From Mortierella sp. BCC40632 (taxonomy: Eukaryota > Mortierellomycota > Mortierellomycetes > Mortierellales > Mortierellaceae): DNA of 64,000 bases. Numbering within the stretch: the first letter of the stretch is position 1; each line of letters begins with the position of its first letter. Below, piece after piece: positions 10,222 to 22,019 of the stretch. The notes beneath the pieces are model-generated. The model worked only from the letters and a program-made list of their open reading frames with translations, was not told the origin of the DNA and did not search any database. The stretch covers positions 1,627,501-1,691,500 of the forward strand of contig WAEK01000001.1 of NCBI GenBank assembly GCA_011634665.1, written 5' to 3'. Position numbers and translations under genes: made by a program.

Positions 10222-12192
10222 ATGTCGACGCCTCCATTGAGTCCATCGTCTGCACAGAGTCCCTCAGCGCAGACCAGCTCGCCCAGGAGTACGAGGCGGA
10301 AACAGCCCAAAAGACCAGAGCTGTCCAAGCCTAACGAGAGCTGGTTCCTGATTCTCGTGAACGCCTTCAAGAGCAACTATGAACAGACACTGACCTACCG
10401 AGAATCGGAACTATACTCCTGGATCATGCAAGCATACCCATACTATCGCCATGATATGCACACGATGCAGACCAGTGTCAAGACCACGCTTTCTTCTTAC
10501 GAGTGCTTTCGACAGAATGGTAGGAGTACGTGGACCTTCATTCCAAAGCGAGCGCTCACGCATCTCGAAAGTCTAAAATCGGCTGAGGGTCGACAGACAG
10601 ACGAAGACTCGGATGAAGAGGATGAAGAGGGCGACGAGGACGACTTGGTGGACGAGGACGAGGACATGGAAGAAGACATGGAACCGGAAGAGGCCGATAT
10701 TGACCAGCCTAATCGATATAGTCATCCACAACGGCATGTCCTGGAGCCACAGGTCTATACAGAATACGATCAGAGCTACTATGAGGATGCCTCCACCTCG
10801 AGCGGGAGACCTTTTATCGACCGACGCATCGATCTAATGGATGCGGACTCGCCCACGCTCTCTGCAGAAGAGATCCAGCGCTTCAAACAGGAACATTCTG
10901 GTGCGCTGTCACGGAGACTCAAGCGAAAAGCTTCAGGGGGGCATCTTCATCGGCCACGGACTAGATCACCTACCGCTGGTCTTCAGGACGAGTGTAGTAT
11001 GTCGATGGAGGCTTGGTGTAATTTGCTCGTGCAAATGTTTGAGGCTTCCCCCAAACAAAAGACGATACGCGAGATCTTTGCGTGGGTGCATGACAATTAT
11101 CCAATCTACCAAAATGCTCCTGGGGATGCCTGGCAAAAAGATTTGACCGCCGCATTGGAGTCAAATCCTCTATTCAAGCCAATGGGTCGAGGGCGGTGGC
11201 AAATGGCAACCCAGGCGCCTTCCTCACAACCTGCCCTTACTGTAAATGGGGTGCCGGCTACTGCGGAGGGCTCCCCGGGCAGCCCCGTGATTAAGGATGA
11301 AGATAGTGGAACAGATAGTCCATCTGTAACCGAAGACGAGGACTGGAAAGCAATCGGATCGAAAAAACTTTTGAGTAACCACTCCTTCCGACGTTACTCA
11401 ATTGCAACCGATACTGTCCAAAAGAACCAATTCAAGCCGGGGCCAGTAATTACGACGGGGTCTACCCTTCATCCATCCTCAGCAACCGCAGCCGCCAGCA
11501 ACACTACAATACCCACCACGACAGGGGCATCCATCTTGACAGAGACAACGCCAGGAGGAAAGCTTCTGCCTACGGACAGACCAGCCAACTATTCAGGGGG
11601 TAGGCGCTTTTCATCCTACCACCAACCCACACCCAAAAACTCGCCGCCTCTCGCACCCATGTCTTCAGGACTACCTCCTGTGGCCGAACTAAGCTTACAG
11701 CTAAGGCAGGCTCTGGGGAGCGAGCTGGAAGAAGGAGCGGACTCATCTAAGAAGCACATGGCGCCTCTGCAGAGCGTCGTCCCCACAGTGGCGATGGCTC
11801 TCCAGTCTCTTGAGCAAGAAGAGACGAATCCAGGACAGTCTTCTGCATACCCTAATATTAACACTCCTACACCACAACCCAATCCTGACCACCCAACAAT
11901 TGTTGTTCAGGGACCCGGCAGCGGGGACGAAGCTGCCAGGAGCAGAAGCACTGAGCCTCATGAAGGTCAAGCCTCCAGTGATCCTCCTGTAGGATCGATA
12001 TCTCCTTCTGTTGCATTCGCGGAGGTCTCGGCTGGAGTGCCATTGGCTAGGCTGGAGCCCTCTGAGGACGACACCGCCGCTACAGGAGCTGGGACCGAGC
12101 CCGAGATGGTAGTACCCAGTGGAGAGGATCTAGCATCGGACCAGATGGACGCGATTGCAGCCCTTGCGCTATTGTGTGGTGGAGGCGTCTGA
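10222..12192 (+). CDS. Putative transcriptional regulator with two divergent forkhead-like winged-helix domains
   Basis: Single exon, 656 aa. Domain 1 (residues about 36-108) follows the forkhead pattern: KPNESWFLILVNAF, then LYSWIMQAYPYYR, then TSVKTTLSSYECF and STWTFIP. Domain 2 (about 260-329) repeats it more loosely: MEAWCNLLVQMF, IREIFAWVHDNYPIY, WQKDLTAALESNPLF, GRWQM. Between them lies a run of Asp/Glu (about 130-157), and the C-terminal 300 residues are Ser/Thr/Pro-rich and probably disordered. In canonical forkhead helix 3, conserved Asn, Arg and His residues contact DNA (NSIRHNLS type); here the equivalents are TSVKTTLS and KDLTAALE, so DNA contacts may differ or be lost. Forkhead homology is inferred from spacing and aromatic positions, not a search. 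Nuclear function is likely; targets are unknown. Pyrimidine-rich leader upstream. Confidence 0.72.
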   Translation: MSTPPLSPSSAQSPSAQTSSPRSTRRKQPKRPELSKPNESWFLILVNAFKSNYEQTLTYRESELYSWIMQAYPYYRHDMHTMQTSVKTTLSSYECFRQNGRSTWTFIPKRALTHLESLKSAEGRQTDEDSDEEDEEGDEDDLVDEDEDMEEDMEPEEADIDQPNRYSHPQRHVLEPQVYTEYDQSYYEDASTSSGRPFIDRRIDLMDADSPTLSAEEIQRFKQEHSGALSRRLKRKASGGHLHRPRTRSPTAGLQDECSMSMEAWCNLLVQMFEASPKQKTIREIFAWVHDNYPIYQNAPGDAWQKDLTAALESNPLFKPMGRGRWQMATQAPSSQPALTVNGVPATAEGSPGSPVIKDEDSGTDSPSVTEDEDWKAIGSKKLLSNHSFRRYSIATDTVQKNQFKPGPVITTGSTLHPSSATAAASNTTIPTTTGASILTETTPGGKLLPTDRPANYSGGRRFSSYHQPTPKNSPPLAPMSSGLPPVAELSLQLRQALGSELEEGADSSKKHMAPLQSVVPTVAMALQSLEQEETNPGQSSAYPNINTPTPQPNPDHPTIVVQGPGSGDEAARSRSTEPHEGQASSDPPVGSISPSVAFAEVSAGVPLARLEPSEDDTAATGAGTEPEMVVPSGEDLASDQMDAIAALALLCGGGV

Positions 12193-12825
12193 TCAGGGGA
12201 AGAAGGAGAGGAGGGCGCTTTGCCCAGCTTTTTTTCTTTTTTTTTTCTTACACAGTTTAGATGGCATGGAAATAAAAATAAATTAAATCCAGAAAGGTGA
12301 CGTGTCCACCGACTTTTTTTTTTCGAAGTTTTTTTTTGATGAGCCCCCTCGCCCCGCTTACCTCGCTCTTGCATTTGCACCCTCTCTTCCGCACAATTTC
12401 TTGTGGATTTCACAGAGACACACCGGTCCCCTCTTTGCCTGCATCGAATTGCCAATAACGGATCACGTCCGCCTTTTTTTTTTATCCCACATAAAAAAAT
12501 ACTCTGTCCGTTGGGGCGCCCTGCAGAGGACTGACTTCTAGCCCATTCCCAGTACCCTTCCAGATTGGCCTCTCCTCGTCTCTGCGCCAGATTACCTTTC
12601 CTTTCGCCCGTCATCTGCCACCTCTCCTCCCCTTCCCCCCGCTGTAGCAGCTATCAGTCTTTTGTCTCTCTTGCTGTTGCTCAGCCTTGCTTTTTCTCCA
12701 GGTGACCGGAGCTCTCCTGCCCTGTTCCTCGCCACCAAACAATCCATCCCTCCTCGTTTCCTCTTCTCCTCTTCTCTGCTGACGACGACCCTGACGCGCC
12801 TCAGCGGAGCCTACACCTCAGCACC
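12193..12825. other. Spacer: forkhead 3' end and SNF2 promoter/leader
   Basis: 633 nt. After the candidate poly(A) site the + strand turns C/T-rich (about 12540-12790) up to the SNF2 start. The SNF2 ATG has a strong context, CACCATGA. No gene seen. Confidence 0.6.
12271..12276 (+). terminator. Candidate poly(A) signal of the forkhead gene
   Basis: AATAAA hexamer about 80 nt after the stop codon, within an A/T-rich stretch. Confidence 0.5.
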
Positions 12826-15800
12826 ATGAACCCAACACCACAACTGCAGACCATCACTCCAGAGATGGTCGCCTATCTCACGCAGGACCAAATCACTAAT
12901 GTCCTAAACGTAAGTGATTCCTTCTCTCACTCTTTTTCATTCCCATGGTTCGATCTTACTATCGCGTTCGCCGACTCGTTTTGTCTGAACCGGCTTTTTT
13001 TTTCTTTTTTTTTCTTTTTTTTAATATTGTTCTTTTTTTCTCTTTCTTTTTTCTTTTTCTATTTTTTCTCTTGACATCTTTCATCATCTCGTAGGCTGTG
13101 AGGACGATGAAGGCCAATGGAGCCTCCGAGTTGACCAATCCCCAATATGCCCAGCTGATGGGCGTTCTTCGTGCCTATCAATCAGCGCAACGCAATGTCC
13201 AGCGCCCTCCACAGCCAGCGCCGGGGATGATGCCCTACCAACAACAACAACAGCTCCTCTACATGCAACAGCAACAACAACAGTTCCAGCAGCTGCAGCA
13301 AGCCCAACAACAACAGCTTCAGCAACTTCAACAACAACAACCGGCAGGGGCCGCACCTTTACCCCCAACGCACGGTAGTCCGTTCTCGCAAGACCAACTG
13401 ACGGATCTGCGGTACCAGATCATTGCCTTTAAACTCATCTCGGCCAACATGCCTGTGCCGCCGCATCTTCAGGAGGCGATTTTTACGCCGAAATCTGTGG
13501 ACCAGGCCCTGACGGCCAAAGACCCCACGGCCTCTGTTCCGGGACGAGTGGTGGATGTGGCTCGACATCATTTGGCGGAACAAACCCCCTCTGCCTCGGA
13601 TTATAACGCGTATACGTCCCCGTTCTCGTATTTGCAAAAGTCGGTCCCGACTGCTGTCCATACCTCTCGTCAACAGCGGTTGTTGATTCCAAGTATTTTG
13701 CCAACAGGAATTGATCCTTATGCGTTGGCTCAGGAACGGGATAGCCGACTTCGGTCTCGGATCAAGTATAGGATTGATGAGTTGGATCGGTTGCCAAGCA
13801 ATATTGCGAGCGAGGCCCTGGACCCCTCGGTGGGACTGTTGGATCAAGAGAATAAGGCGCCTTCGGGACCAAAGCTCAAGGCACTGATTGAGCTCAAGTC
13901 GTTGCGGCTATTGGAGCGACAGAGAAAGGTACGAAAAAAAAATTATGGCGGAAGGGAAAGGGGAGAAGGGGGGAGGGGGTAGGAGGCAGTGTTTGTGAAT
14001 GGGAGGTAGGATAGTGGGACGAAAGGGGGGAGGAGGGGAGGCATAAAAAAGGATAGGAGCACAAGGGGAGAAAAAGAAGAAAGGGAGGGTCCGAGAGAGA
14101 AAGAGAAATCTAGGCGACGCGTCTCGAGCGATAAGAGATTTATGGATCGCTAGAGAAAGGTAAAGAGAGAGAAAATTTATCTTTAATCTCACACCAAATA
14201 TTGTTTTTTTTTTTTTTCTGTATAAAAAAAAATTAGCTCCGCGCAGAAATCATCAAGGGCATGTCCAAGGCAACGATGCTGGCTACCTCCACGGACAGAG
14301 CTGCCTATCGCCGGATGAAGAAGCAGTCTCTGCGCGAGGCCAGGATGACGGAGAAGCTCGAGCGTCAGCAACGCCAGGACCGCGAGGGAAGAGAGAAGCA
14401 AAAGCACCACGACTACATGTTGAGCATCGTCAACCATGGCCGAGAAATGATCCAGTGGCACCGTACCCAGCAAGGAAAGCAAAACAAGCTTGGTCGACTT
14501 GTCCTCCAATTCCATGCGCATGTTGAGAAGGAAGAAGCGAAGCGTATTGAGCGTATCTCGAAGGAGCGTCTCAAGGCTTTGAAGAACGATGATGAAGAGG
14601 CATACATGAAGCTGATTGACCAGGCCAAGGATACTCGTATTACACATTTGTTGCAGCAGACCGATGCTTACCTTACGTCGCTTGCCGAGGCTGTTGCAGC
14701 TCAGCAGAACGATGTGGTGCACGCGGATGCCGTCACGCGTGGAGGCATCGAGATGATGGACGATAACGAATATGCTTACAATGATGTAGGTGCATCCACC
14801 TTAAGACTTTTACTATCACTAATACTGATGCGGTACAAATCGCGGATTTACCAGTTACCCTCGATGCTAACTCTCTTTTTTCTCCCTTCTTCCTTTTTTA
14901 GGACGAAAACAAGCGCAACGACTACTACAACATTGCGCACAAGATCCAAGAAAAGGTTACCAAGCAACCCACAATCCTTACAGGAGGCAACTTGAAGGAA
15001 TACCAGATGAAGGGTCTGCAATGGATGGCCTCGCTTTACAACAACCGTCTGAACGGTATCTTGGCTGATGAGATGGGTCTCGGTAAAACGATTCAAACGA
15101 TTTCATTGGTGACCTTTTTGATTGAGGCCAAACAACAGAACGGTCCATTCTTGATTCTGGTCCCACTTTCGTAAGTTTTTTTTTTTTTTTTTTTTTTTTT
15201 CGATTTCTCTTGTCCTTGGTTTCCCTGGACTCTAGTTGCAAATCATGTGTTGCTAACATGTCGAGTACCCCTTGCTTTTTAGAACATTGACAAACTGGAC
15301 ATTGGAATTCGAAAAGTGGGCACCTCATGTGACCAAGGTCGTGTATAAGGGTGTTCCCTCTCAGCGCAAGCACATCCAACAGACTGAGATCCGACATCGC
15401 AACTTCCAGGTCCTGCTGACAACCTACGAATATGTGATCAAGGACAGACCGATTCTCAGCAAGATCAAGTGGGTGTATTTGATCATTGATGAAGGTCATC
15501 GTCTCAAGAATGCCAACTCGAAGCTCTTTGTGACCTTGACTCAGCACTACTCTTCTCGATACAGATTGATCTTGACGGGTACCCCTCTTCAAAACAATCT
15601 GCCCGAATTGTGGGCCCTGCTGAACATGGTTTTGCCCCGAGTGTTCAACTCTGCACAATCGTTTGATGAATGGTTCAATACGCCATTTGCCAACACTGGT
15701 GGTCAAGACAAGATCGAGTTGAACGAAGAAGAGGCATTGCTGATTATTAAGCGTCTCCACAAGGTGTTGCGTCCATTCTTGTTACGTCGTTTGAAGAAGG

Positions 15801-15968
15801 ATGTCGAGGCCGAGTTGCCTGATAAGGTCGAGCGTGTGATCCGATGCAAGATGTCTACTCTTCAGTTGAAGCTCTATAACCAGATGAAGAAGCATGGTAT
15901 GCTTTTCACTCAAGGAGGAGAGAAGGGGTAAGTTTTCTACAACAAAGAAATGTCAATTCGCTGTCTTC

Positions 15969-16020
<52 letters not shown>

Positions 16021-18612
16021 ATAGCCCCAAACACATTTTACCAACAACGTGCTCCTTTCTTCTTTTTTGTTGACCGACTATCAATTTAGACGCACTGGAA
16101 TCAAGGGTCTCAACAATACGATTATGCAGCTGCGAAAGATTTGCAACCATCCTTTTGTCTTTGAGGAGGTTGAAAGAGTGATCAACCCAGCCAAGAACAA
16201 CAACGACGGATTGTGGAGGGTTGCAGGAAAGTTTGAGTTGTTGGATCGTATGTTGCCTAAGCTCTATGCCACCAAACATAGAGTGCTTATCTTTTTCCAG
16301 ATGACGGCCATCATGAACATCATGGAAGACTTTTTGCATTACCGCAACTACCGATACATGCGCTTGGATGGTTCCACAAAGGTAAGAGCTCTTTTTTTTT
16401 TTTTTTGATTTTGATTTTGTTTTGTTTTTTTTTGAAAAATAATAATCTGGATGCTATTGTGCGATGAGACTCATATCTGTGTTTGTGTTTTTTCTTTCTT
16501 TCTTTTTCTTTTTTTTCTCTAGTCGGATGATCGATCTGCTATGCTCAAGACGTTCAATGCCCCAGATTCACCCTACTTTGTTTTCTTGCTCAGTACTCGT
16601 GCTGGTGGTCTTGGTCTTAACTTGCAGTCTGCAGACACGGTCATTATCTTTGACTCGGACTGGAATCCTCATCAAGATTTGCAGGCCCAGGATCGTGCCC
16701 ATCGTATCGGTCAAACCAAGGAGGTCCGTATCTTCCGTCTTGTAACCGAGAAATCCGTCGAGGAACATATTTTGGCTCGTGCCCAATACAAGTTGGAGAT
16801 TGATGGCAAGGTCATCCAGGCCGGTAAATTCGATAACAAGAGTACCGCTGAGGAACAGGAACGGTTCTTGCGATCCTTGCTTGAGAGTGACAACAACAAG
16901 GAGGAGAATGATATTGAGGAAGAAGAGATGAATGATGAGGAGTTGAACGAGATTGTTGCACGTTCAGAAGAAGAGATGTCTATTTTCCGAAAGCTCGATG
17001 AAACCCGGCGAAATACCGAGGAGACTGCTCATAAGGAAACAGGATCACCTCACAAGTATGAGCGTCTTATTCAGGAATGGGAACTCCCTGAGGTTTATCT
17101 CCACGACGAGGACGTGAGCCCTGTCCAACAGGTGGAGGAAGAATTTGGACGAGGTCAACGTGTCAGGACTGAGACTCGGTATGACGACGGCTTGACGGAA
17201 GAGCAGTGGTTGGAGGCTCTTGAAGATGAGGACAAGGACGTGAACGAGGTAATTGCCGAAAAGGCTGAGCGTCGTCGCAAGAGAGAAGAGAAGAAGGCTA
17301 TGAAGGAAGCGGCAGCGGCAGTGGTCGTCACTGAAGAAGTTAGTGAACCTGAGCCCAAGAAGGGCCGCTCACGGAGCAAGAAGGGAGGCAACCGTGATCG
17401 TGAGGATGAGGATGAGGTTGAGTCCACGACGAGTAAGAAGAACCGTCGTCCAACAAAGTCGTCGACAACGGCTGAAACGACTGCTGCTGCTGCTGCTGCT
17501 GCCAAGAGTTCTTCCAAGAACCGAAAGGGTAAAAAATCAGACTCGGGAGCCGCCACAGCGACGCATGACCCATTGGGCGAGAGTGAGCGCAAGGCCTTGA
17601 CCAAGGTCTTTGAATTGTGCTACAAGGCTGTGGAGGAGTGCACAGTGGAGGAAGACGAGGATGAGCCTCGTCGCCGATGCGAGCTGTTCCTGCACTTGCC
17701 TAGCAAGAAGGAATACCCCGAGTATTACCAGATCATCCAGCTTCCAATTGCGATGGACATTATCAAGAAGCGAATGCGATCTGCGTTCTACAAGTCTCCC
17801 ATTCAGTTTAAGGAAGATTTCCACCAGATGTTCCAGAACGCACGTACGTTCAACCTTGAGGGAAGCTGGGTTTATGTCGACTCGGAGCGATTGGAGGTAT
17901 GAAACTTGTTCTTTTTGGTGTTACCGGTTTTTTTTTTTTTTTTTTTTGGTTCAGTTATGGTTATGGTTATGGTTATGATTTCTTAACTGCCGATCATGAT
18001 CCCCTTTCTAACTGATGATTCTATTTACTTTGTTCTTTTTCCTTTACCGGTATTTCCGAACAACAGGAGGTGTTTGATGAAAAGTTTGATGAGCTTTGCC
18101 CTGGAGGCGAGCTGCCATCCAATGGAACGACAGCCAAAGATGGTACTTTGAAGCGTGCCGCACCTCAATCGGATGAAGACGATGCTGCGTCGGCCCAGGA
18201 TCGTCGTCAGGGTTCTACCCTCAAGGCCCAAGCAAAGACGAATGGCCATGGAAGACAACATAGCCGAAGCAGCAGTGTTGGATCGCGGTCTACTTCTCAG
18301 CCAAAGAATATTCACAAGCGGCAAAAGAAGGAAGAGCGTGAGGAGGAGGAAGATGAGGATGACGATGACGATGAAGAGGATGAAGAGGATGAAGAAGATG
18401 ATATTGCTATTGATTCACTGGGAACGGATGATAGTGACGACAGTGATGCAGGACCCGCGAGCAGCTATAGCAGCAGCGGAAATGCTGGTCGGGGTCAGTC
18501 AGGAAGTCAAAAGGGTCACGGATCGTCCTCCCTCTCCAACACGAGAAAGCGGATTGGTGATAGTGAGGAGGAGGAGGAAGATGAAGAGGCCGAGGAGGAG
18601 GATGACGAGTAA
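12826..18612 (+). CDS. SNF2: SNF2/STH1-type ATP-dependent chromatin remodelling ATPase
   Basis: Eight exons: 12826-12909, 13095-13928, 14237-14785, 14902-15170, 15283-15927, 16090-16381, 16523-17896, 18067-18612; about 1530 aa with all phases matching. Domain order is that of the BRM/BRG1, Snf2 and Sth1 class. A poly-Gln tract (about 80-115) precedes the QLQ motif (about 125-157, [18 protein letters not shown]). HSA-like basic helices span about 343-440. The ATPase core has DEMGLGKT (545-552), DEGH (648-651), LTGTPLQNN and, in the C lobe, [12 protein letters not shown] and [12 protein letters not shown] SnAC-like region is about 990-1070. The bromodomain (about 1245-1360, [17 protein letters not shown], with Asn in QNARTFN) binds acetyl-lysine, and a long acidic Ser/Glu/Asp tail ends the protein. 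It slides or ejects nucleosomes in SWI/SNF or RSC complexes. Whether it is Snf2 or Sth1 cannot be decided here. Another complex subunit (SWI3) lies at 55-58 kb. Confidence 0.96.
15969..16020. repeat. (TTG)n microsatellite in SNF2 intron 5
   Basis: About 17 TTG units between the donor at 15928 and the acceptor at 16089. Intronic, so not translated. Confidence 0.9.
17955..17978. repeat. (TTATGG)4 tandem hexamer in SNF2 intron 7
   Basis: Four hexamer copies after a T-run. It resembles a telomere-like G/T repeat only superficially and sits inside an intron. Confidence 0.85.
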
Positions 18613-18899
18613 GATATCACACCAAAGCATCATGGGGCTACTCATTCATCGCCCCACTTCTCTCCCCTCCCCCACCCCCACTTACAGCCATCACATTCTA
18701 TAACGCCCATAAGCATTCCGTTCTTTTCTCTCCCCCTTCGTTGTCAATATGTTTCTGTTCAGTCGATCTCGTCCGCGTTCTCTTGTAGAGATCGCAGGGC
18801 AGAAGGATAGGGCCCGATAATCACACATTTCTTTTCTTTTGCCCCACTTCCATGCCTGTCCTTTACTCTGCGCCTTTTTCTTTTTTTTTTACCAACACC

Positions 18900-18905
18900 A
18901 ATAAA
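18900..18905 (+). terminator. Candidate poly(A) signal of SNF2
   Basis: AATAAA about 290 nt after the stop, in a T-rich 3' region. Confidence 0.45.
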
Positions 18906-19756
18906 GTATCTACCCATTTTCCCCCCAGTCTATCTTAGTTTTTTTTTTTCTAAAAAATACCAAGTTGGTCTTACACACCCACAAACAGCCAAAGAGTATC
19001 GGAGAAACAGGGATAGGGAGCAAAAGGGCTAAAAAGAGCTTTTAGGACTAGACCAGGGTTAGAATGGTAAAGAGAGCTAAAGGGAAACGGACAGGGTCCT
19101 TGGACGAAAACTATCTTTTGTTGTGTGTTGACTCGAAATGAAGAAGCCCAGACAAACCTTGAAGGAAAAAAAATAAATAAATACAAAGGTACGAAAACTA
19201 CAGACGTACGGTCCATGGAGCTAAGATCTAATTTATCCTGTGCCCGCTTGTGTGTAGACGACGCGCTTGGGTCTGTGATACCGAAAAAAATACACCAAAC
19301 TCAATGGAACAAACAGGAAGAGAGATAGAGGGAAAGAACAGAGTTCAGGGACCCTCTAATTGGATTATCCCAATCCCAAAAAAAAAAGATATGCATTCCA
19401 TGGGTCTTTTTTTTTTTTTTTTTTCGCACAACATGTTGGATATTTACACATGTACCCTTCCACAGACCCCCCCCCCCCCACTTATCCGAGCCCCACCTTT
19501 CTTCCCTTTTCCCCCCCATTTCACCCTCAAAAGTATTCCTGTAATGGTACATGGAGCATTGCTCTGGTCTGCTGTACGGACCAACAAGACTGCGCGATGG
19601 TCGGAGAGGAAGAACGAGAACGGGATCGAGGCTAAGTTTTAGAGGAAAAGCGGAAGCGAAAATAAAAAAGTACCCACGACCGAGGCAGGCGATAGATCTT
19701 AGTGGTCGGAGGAGAAAGATGAAAGAAATACTTCCCTTCTCTTTTGGAGAGCCAGA

Positions 19757-19763
19757 AGAGAGA

Positions 19764-19798
<35 letters not shown>
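19757..19798. repeat. (AG)n microsatellite
   Basis: About 20 AG units, one GG interruption near the left end, inside a purine-rich block. Confidence 0.9.
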
Positions 19799-19801
<3 letters not shown>

Positions 19802-21981
19802 GGAAAGCATATTATCTATTCGACAAAGGGGCGCAAAGGAACTTTGGAAGAAAAGAAAAAAGGCTACGCTCGAAAACTCTCTCCCCTCACTCTTGTCGAT
19901 GACACCATCGTGATAGTTCGGCTATTGAGTCAGGGCCATTGAATCGAAGAACGTTAATTTTGTTTCGACAAATGTATGGGGGAGAAGAGGGGGGGAAGTC
20001 AAGGTACTTTTTGAGCTATGTGAGAGAAGGGTGGCGGAGGAAAAGAGGGAGGGTCGGTACCACCATGCGGATACTTATTTCTTCTCTTCCTTCTCTCTTC
20101 TTTCCAACTGGGCAATGGGGTAAGGAATAGCTATCCATGCCATGGAAAAGAAGGAGAGGAGGAGAGGAGGAGGTGGAGGAGAGAAGGGAAAACCTGCCTG
20201 TGCCTCTGTGTTAATGTGCACCGTGTTTTTTTTTTTTGTCTGTGTCCCATTCGGTTGTACCTCTAGCTTGGTAAGCAGGTAAGGAGCGTGGAGAATGAGA
20301 TTTTGTTGTGTCGTGATGATAACAAGGAAAAAATGGAGCTCTAAACGAGAATGTTACGGATGAATGAACAAAATCGATGAACAGGTCAAAAAAGCAAGAG
20401 GAAAAAATCCAGTACATCATTTCGGTCTATCCCATGGCGTGTGAAAAGTCAAGAAGCATTCTCTTTATCTCGTCTGTTCCGATAGACTAATCGATTTGAC
20501 TAACCTGCGCGCAGAAATTAGTTCTTGCTCGCACCCTTCTTTAATGGCTCGGTGATTTCCTTCAGTCTCGCGATAGAAGGGCAAGGGCATGATCGAGCAA
20601 AAATGCTCTGCATGAATAGAAATGTGCTTATTATATATATGTGTGTATGTTTGTATGCAAGTGCTGTTCTTAGTGGGCGTTGGTATGCAGTGCTTGGTGC
20701 ATTGACTCAAGAAGCTAGTTGACTAGTCGACTGGGCAAAGATGATGTGAGAAAGCTTTGGCCCCGAGGAAGACTGTGAATCTAGTCACATGGAGAGTATG
20801 TGGAAGAATGAGGGAGCAAGTGGAAGGGGAGGGGGGGATAGACCAATTGCTCTCTTCGCCTTGTTGGCTTTTGTTCCTGCATCCGTTGGAAAACAAAGTC
20901 CCCTGTCTCAAAGTAATCAGCCAACTCACACACACAAACCATCAGCCAGACACACACAGACACACACCACACACGCGCACATACAAACACATACACATGC
21001 AACACAAGCAACGCAGGCAACACAGATGGTGGATGGTTGCACCACCGTTCCCATGGTGTGGGGGCGGAGGAGGAAAGGAAAATGGTGGGCCCATTTTGTT
21101 TTTAGATCTCTTGTTAGGCTGCGACCAGAGCACAACAGAGCCGTGCTGAGCCAGGTCGCGAAAGTGAGGAAACACGGATGTATTGAGTATAGAAGAGACC
21201 CACAGAGAAAGAGAGACCAAGCGAGCATTGTCCAACATTCTGATTCAGCATTGCCTCCCGCCCTTTTTTTCTCTTTTTTTTTTTGTAATTGTCTCGGTGT
21301 CCTGCTCACTCGCCGATATGGCAGTTAACCTCTAGACTCATCGACCATCCATTCTAGCTCTTCACCTTCCATGGATGCACGAGAGCAGTGCTGCGCGTTC
21401 ACTTTTTTCACCTAGTTCCTCTTCCCCTTTCCTCTCACACTTTCTCGTTCCTCCCCCTCCCCCTACTTTTCCCTTCCTTCGCTCTATTAATACCACTCAT
21501 CCTCTGGACTGAGAGCGATGTGTTCCCTTGCCCATGCACTTTTTTTTTTTTTTTTTTTGCTCCATTATGGTGAGCGTTCTGTGGAGGGTTCTCGTCTCTC
21601 TCTCACTCCTTCAATTCTTTCTCTCACACACTTCTCATGACTTTGTTGCCCAAAGAAGGACGAGATGACCACAGAAATGTTTGGTATGCAGGTCCTCTCC
21701 CATTCCTACCCCCTAGCAAGTTTGACAGAAGTGGTCTCTCATTCCTCCCCAAGGAATTATGAGGAGGCGTATTGTAATCATTAGCACTACTCCTTTTTTT
21801 TTTTTTTTGCTGAGCAGCTCTCGAGAATGTGCGCGCGCGCGCAAAAAACAAAAACACTTGCTACCGTGATGATAAAGCCCCAGAGTATGTCACTAAAGGT
21901 ATGTGCTGTCCTCCCTTCCCCCCTTTCTTCCTCCATGTACCTGTGCGGGGAAAACGGAGAGAAAGAAAGAAAGCGTTCATT

Positions 21982-21984
<3 letters not shown>

Positions 21985-22015
<31 letters not shown>
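21985..22015. repeat. (GA)n microsatellite
   Basis: About 15 uninterrupted GA units. Confidence 0.9.

Positions 22016-22019
<4 letters not shown>

Noticed and set aside
17155..17604. Antisense ORF rich in Ser and Val opposite SNF2 exon 7
   Set aside because: Mirror of Glu/Lys/Ala-rich coding sequence; SNF2 is the supported gene.
17955..17978. Telomere-like repeat
   Set aside because: Only four TTATGG units inside an SNF2 intron; not a telomeric array.
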